Below, in pieces: positions 6,177 to 8,537 of a stretch of DNA of 8,537 nucleotides (within the stretch, counting starts at the first letter, position 1; each line of letters opens with the position of its first letter). Both the position numbers and the translations under genes were made by a program. The stretch is from Rhizobacter sp. Lineage in GTDB: Bacteria > Pseudomonadota > Gammaproteobacteria > Burkholderiales > Burkholderiaceae_C. The notes below the pieces were generated by a model. The model saw nothing but the letters and a program-made list of their open reading frames with translations, was not told where the DNA came from and did no database searches. The stretch lies in the NCBI GenBank assembly GCA_014380155.1, contig JACMKJ010000361.1, positions 1 to 8,537 on the forward strand, written 5' to 3'.

Positions 6177-6398
6177 ATGAATCCCATCAAGATCGTTGGC
6201 GCGGTATTGATTGCAGCCGGCGTGCTGGGCCTGATCTACGGCGGCTTCAGCTTTACCAAGGCCACGCACGACATCAAGCTCGGGCCGATCGAGTTGTCGG
6301 TGAAAGAAAAGGAATCGGTCAACGTGCCGATGTGGGCCGGTGTGGGCGCCATCGTGGCTGGCGCCGCGCTGCTCTTGTTCGGTGGCAAGAAGGGTTAG
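6177..6398 (+). CDS. Small two-helix membrane protein
   Basis: This encodes 73 residues with hydrophobic helices at about 5-23 and 52-70, joined by a polar stretch of about 28 residues containing KLGPIELSVKEKESVNVP. Both helices are rich in glycine and alanine, and the tail is basic (GGKKG). The layout resembles small DUF3185-like inner-membrane proteins found widely in proteobacteria, but this is a shape-level match. AGGAG (6162-6166) lies ten bases before the ATG, a good ribosome-binding site that also fixes the start. It follows the zinc-ribbon gene by 43 bases and converges on the aldehyde dehydrogenase gene 33 bases away. No function is known to me. Confidence 0.82.
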   Translation: MNPIKIVGAVLIAAGVLGLIYGGFSFTKATHDIKLGPIELSVKEKESVNVPMWAGVGAIVAGAALLLFGGKKG

Positions 6399-6404
6399 CG
6401 CGGC

Positions 6405-6432
6405 AGCCCGGCAAAGCCAGGTGACGCCGGCT
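6405..6432. terminator. Possible weak hairpin between convergent genes
   Basis: AGCCCGGC (6405-6412) can pair with GCCGGCT (6426-6432) with one bulged C, a seven-pair stem around a 13-base loop. It fills the 33-base gap between the convergent small membrane protein and aldehyde dehydrogenase genes, overlapping the latter's stop. There is no T run on either strand, so termination here is speculative. Confidence 0.25.
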
Positions 6433-7865
6433 TACAGCCCCACCTGGGTGATGAACTTGCTGTTCAGGTAGGCGTTGATGGCGTCGCTGCCGCCCTCGGT
6501 GCCATAGCCCGAATCCTTGATGCCGCCGAAGGGCACTTCGGGCAGAGCCAGGCCGAAGTGGTTGATCGACACCATGCCGCTCTCGATGGCCGCGCCGATC
6601 GCCGAGGCCGTCTTGAGCGACTTGGTGAACGCATACGCCGCTAGGCCATAGGGCAGGCGGTTGGACTCGGCCACCACGTCGTCGAAGCTCTTGAACGGCA
6701 CCACCACGGCCAGCGGCCCGAAGGGCTCTTCGCTCATGACGCGTGCATTGGCCGGCACGTTCGTCAACACCGTGGGCTCGAAGAAATAACCTTCGGTGCC
6801 GATGCGCTTGCCGCCGAGTGCGAGCTTGGCGCCCTTGCCCACGGCGTCGTCGACGAACATCTGCATGGCCTCGACACGCCGGCTGTTGGCCAGCGGGCCC
6901 ATGCGGGTGTCCTTGTTCATTCCGTCGCCGACCTTCACGCCCGAAGCCGTGGCGACGAAACCGTCGACGAACTTGTCGTACACCGACTCCTGCACCAGGA
7001 AGCGAGTGGGTGACACACACACCTGACCGGCGTTGCGGAACTTGGCAATCGCCAGCATCTTGGCGGCCGCGGCCACGTCGGCGTCTTCGAACACGATCGC
7101 TGGTGCGTGGCCGCCCAGCTCCATGGTGATGCGCTTCATGTGCTGGCCAGCGAGCGCCGCCAGTTTCTTGCCCACCGGCGTGGAGCCGGTGAAGGTGATC
7201 TTGCGCACGATGGGATGCGGGATCAGGTACTCGGAGATCTCCGACGGCACACCGAACACCAGATTCACCACGCCAGCCGGCACACCGGCGTCGGCATAAG
7301 CGCGCACCAGCGCCGCGCAGCTGGCGGGGGTTTCTTCCGGACCTTTCAAGATGACCGAGCAGCCCGCGGCCAATGCGGCCGAGACCTTGCGCACCGCCTG
7401 GTTGATCGGGAAGTTCCATGGCGTGAACGCCGCCACCACCCCCACCGGCTCCTTGATTACCAGCTGGCTCACGCCGTCGGCACGCGGCGGCACGATCTGG
7501 CCGTAGGTGCGGCGCGCCTCTTCGGCAAACCAGTCGATCAGGTCACCGGCCGAGGCCGCTTCGGCCTTGGCCTCGGCCAGCGGCTTGCCTTGCTCCAGCG
7601 TCATCAGCTCGCCGATCTCGGCTGCACGCTCCCGCATCAGGTCAGCCGCGCGGCGCAATATCTTGTAGCGATCGAAGGCCGACACCGAACGCCATTGTTT
7701 GAAGCCCTTGTCGGCCGCGGCGAGCGCGCGGTCGAGATCGGCGGTGCCGGCGTGCGCCAGGCGCGCCAACGTCTTGCCGGTGGCCGGGTTGATGATGGGT
7801 TCGCTCTTGCCGCTGGTGCCGGCGGTCCATTCACCGTCGATGAAGAGGGATACGTCTGTGTACAT
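6432..7865 (-). CDS. NAD(P)-dependent aldehyde dehydrogenase, succinate-semialdehyde type
   Basis: This encodes 477 residues of the aldehyde dehydrogenase superfamily, oxidising an aldehyde to the acid with NAD(P)+ in the cytoplasm. The closest group I recognise is NAD-dependent succinate-semialdehyde dehydrogenase, but substrate cannot be read from sequence. Key residues are all present: Asn151 in FTPWNFPINQ, Lys174 in ILKGPEETP, the dinucleotide-fold turn FTGSTPVGKK at 225-234, general base Glu249 in TMELGG, catalytic Cys283 in NAGQVCVSP, and EEPFGP at 379-384. The KGPEETP segment replaces the KPAxxTP common in GabD. The start at 7865 has AAGGA ten bases upstream and gives the usual FIDGEW N-terminus; the in-frame start at 7967 adds an unlikely Arg/Pro-rich stretch. 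No partner genes of GABA or other catabolism are nearby. Confidence 0.93.
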   Translation of the reverse strand: MYTDVSLFIDGEWTAGTSGKSEPIINPATGKTLARLAHAGTADLDRALAAADKGFKQWRSVSAFDRYKILRRAADLMRERAAEIGELMTLEQGKPLAEAKAEAASAGDLIDWFAEEARRTYGQIVPPRADGVSQLVIKEPVGVVAAFTPWNFPINQAVRKVSAALAAGCSVILKGPEETPASCAALVRAYADAGVPAGVVNLVFGVPSEISEYLIPHPIVRKITFTGSTPVGKKLAALAGQHMKRITMELGGHAPAIVFEDADVAAAAKMLAIAKFRNAGQVCVSPTRFLVQESVYDKFVDGFVATASGVKVGDGMNKDTRMGPLANSRRVEAMQMFVDDAVGKGAKLALGGKRIGTEGYFFEPTVLTNVPANARVMSEEPFGPLAVVVPFKSFDDVVAESNRLPYGLAAYAFTKSLKTASAIGAAIESGMVSINHFGLALPEVPFGGIKDSGYGTEGGSDAINAYLNSKFITQVGL

Positions 7866-7989
7866 GGGTGCCTGTCCTTGCTGATCTTCTGGCGGAGGGG
7901 AGGGGGCTGCGCGGGGCAGTGTCCTGGCCGCAATTGTTCCCGTGATCGGACGACCGCGTTGTCGCACACGTTTCTTCCACCCCGCAGAA

Positions 7990-8007
7990 CCGCGGCGCCG
8001 GCCGCGG
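7990..8007 (-). terminator. GC-rich hairpin after the aromatic-rich secreted protein gene
   Basis: CCGCGGC (7990-7996) pairs perfectly with GCCGCGG (8001-8007) around a four-base loop. On the minus strand it starts five bases after the stop of the gene ending at 8012. Only TTCTG follows, so it is a GC stem without a real U tract. It may terminate inefficiently or stabilise the mRNA 3' end. Its place matches the similar hairpin at 4792-4811, also just after a stop codon. Confidence 0.45.
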
Positions 8008-8011
8008 CCGA

Positions 8012-8458
8012 TCAGTTAGAGCGGGCCGGTGGGACCGGCGTGCCCAGCGCGCGGTTGGTGGGTGCAACGGGTGCTGCCGGCGCGGAGGGTGTCGCCGGTG
8101 CTGCCGAGGCATCCACGGGCTCGGATGTGGCCGGCACCTCTTGCCAGGCCGACGGGCACGAGGTGACGTAGGGGTAGTACATCTGCGCATCGCGGCAGTA
8201 GTACCAGGAGTGGCTCTGCTGCGTGGCGCTCGGCGCGAACAACGGCTCGACAGGCGGCTGCAAGATCACGGGCCGCTCCACCACGTACGGGTAGCCATAA
8301 CCGAATGGGATGCCCCACCAGAACGGGCCGCCGACCCACACGTTCACGCGCCCGCGCGGGCGGGCTTCGGCCTCGTCGGCAACAGCCACCAGCCCCAGCC
8401 CGACGACGGAGGCGATGACAACGGCCAGCAGGCCCCGGGCCAGGTGTTTGTTCTTCAT
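8012..8458 (-). CDS. Secreted aromatic- and proline-rich protein of unknown function
   Basis: This encodes 148 residues with a clear signal peptide (MKNKHLARGLLAVVIASVVG, cleavage probably after AEA near residue 32). The mature protein starts with RPRGRVNVWVGGPFWWG and a Gly/Tyr/Pro-rich stretch, then carries a compact motif SWYYCRDAQMYYPYVTSCP near residues 83-101 with two cysteines that could form a disulfide, and ends in a low-complexity Ala/Pro/Thr tail of about 40 residues. Proteins with a YYC-x(n)-YYPYV-x(n)-CP-x-W pattern are common, uncharacterised exported proteins of beta- and gammaproteobacteria, by my recollection. AGGAG eight bases upstream supports the start. It lies 18 bases after the stop of another proline-rich gene on the same strand, so the two probably share a transcript. 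Confidence 0.82.
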   Translation of the reverse strand: MKNKHLARGLLAVVIASVVGLGLVAVADEAEARPRGRVNVWVGGPFWWGIPFGYGYPYVVERPVILQPPVEPLFAPSATQQSHSWYYCRDAQMYYPYVTSCPSAWQEVPATSEPVDASAAPATPSAPAAPVAPTNRALGTPVPPARSN

Positions 8459-8476
8459 GGAGGTCTCCTCAAGGAT

Positions 8477-8537
8477 TCACTGGCGTGCCGGCGGCGGAGG
8501 CTGGATGCCCGCGGGCGGGCGCGGTGGCGCGGGTGGC
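8477..8537 (-). CDS. C-terminal end of a proline-rich protein (partial)
   Basis: On the minus strand an open frame enters at the window edge and ends in TGA at 8479-8477. It reads PPAPPRPPAGIQPPPPARQ, a proline-rich tail. The stop is 18 bases before the next start, and the ribosome-binding site of that next gene lies in the gap, which is typical of operon spacing. A Pro-rich tail also matches the style of the downstream secreted protein, suggesting a related exported protein. With only 19 codons in a GC-rich stretch, chance openness is possible, and the family cannot be named. Confidence 0.5.
   Translation of the reverse strand, partial: PPAPPRPPAGIQPPPPARQ

Noticed and set aside
7866..7967. 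Upstream start extending the aldehyde dehydrogenase by 34 residues
   Set aside because: The extra residues are an Arg/Pro/Ala-rich stretch absent from the family, and the ATG at 7865 has its own ribosome-binding site and gives the normal N-terminus.
7107..8171. Plus-strand open frame of 354 codons opposite the aldehyde dehydrogenase
   Set aside because: Its translation is His/Arg/Gly-rich without recognisable domains, and it spans three unrelated minus-strand elements. The minus strand has all ALDH catalytic motifs.

Overview
The window comes from a high-GC betaproteobacterium, most likely a member of the Burkholderiales (Comamonadaceae or the neighbouring Leptothrix/Rubrivivax-type group). 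This rests on the sequence of the ribosomal protein and RNA polymerase alpha genes, the order rpsM-rpsK-rpsD-rpoA-rplQ, strong G/C bias at third codon positions, and the presence of small protein families I associate with that order. The genus assignment is inference; no search was run.

Positions 1-2987 hold the 3' half of the alpha ribosomal operon, all on the plus strand: the last codons of rpsM, then complete rpsK, rpsD, rpoA and rplQ, closed by a strong intrinsic terminator. These genes supply 30S proteins S13, S11 and S4, 50S protein L17 and the RNA polymerase alpha subunit. The spacers before rpsD (211 bp) and before rpoA (148 bp) are long for this operon and carry clear RNA secondary structure. 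The one before rpsD includes three tetraloop hairpins with an exact 24-base period, the first of which competes with a terminator-like stem.

Positions 3063-3212 form a separate unit: an extended -10 element, an initiator tRNA-fMet (CAT anticodon, encoded CCA) and a terminator hairpin that can work in both directions, since the next gene converges on it.

Positions 3231-5574 are a minus-strand cluster read from right to left: a short cytoplasmic thioredoxin-like protein, an unrecognised small secreted protein, a TerC/YgdQ-type seven-helix membrane protein, and a YccA-type Bax-inhibitor-1 membrane protein. The last two overlap by ATGA and are probably translationally coupled. Their families have been linked to metal or ion movement and membrane quality control, so an envelope/metal/redox stress role is a plausible but unproven reading.

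Positions 5738-6398 are a short plus-strand pair of unrecognised membrane proteins: one with a zinc ribbon between two transmembrane helices, and one of 73 residues with two helices. Positions 6432-7865 (minus) encode an NAD(P)-dependent aldehyde dehydrogenase close to the succinate-semialdehyde dehydrogenase group. Positions 8012-8537 (minus) hold a secreted aromatic- and proline-rich protein of unknown function, preceded by the truncated 3' end of another proline-rich gene.

Most of the window is conserved housekeeping sequence. No mobile element, CRISPR array, toxin-antitoxin pair or defence system was seen. The best candidates for something undescribed are the structured spacers inside the alpha operon and the small membrane/secreted proteins of unknown function.
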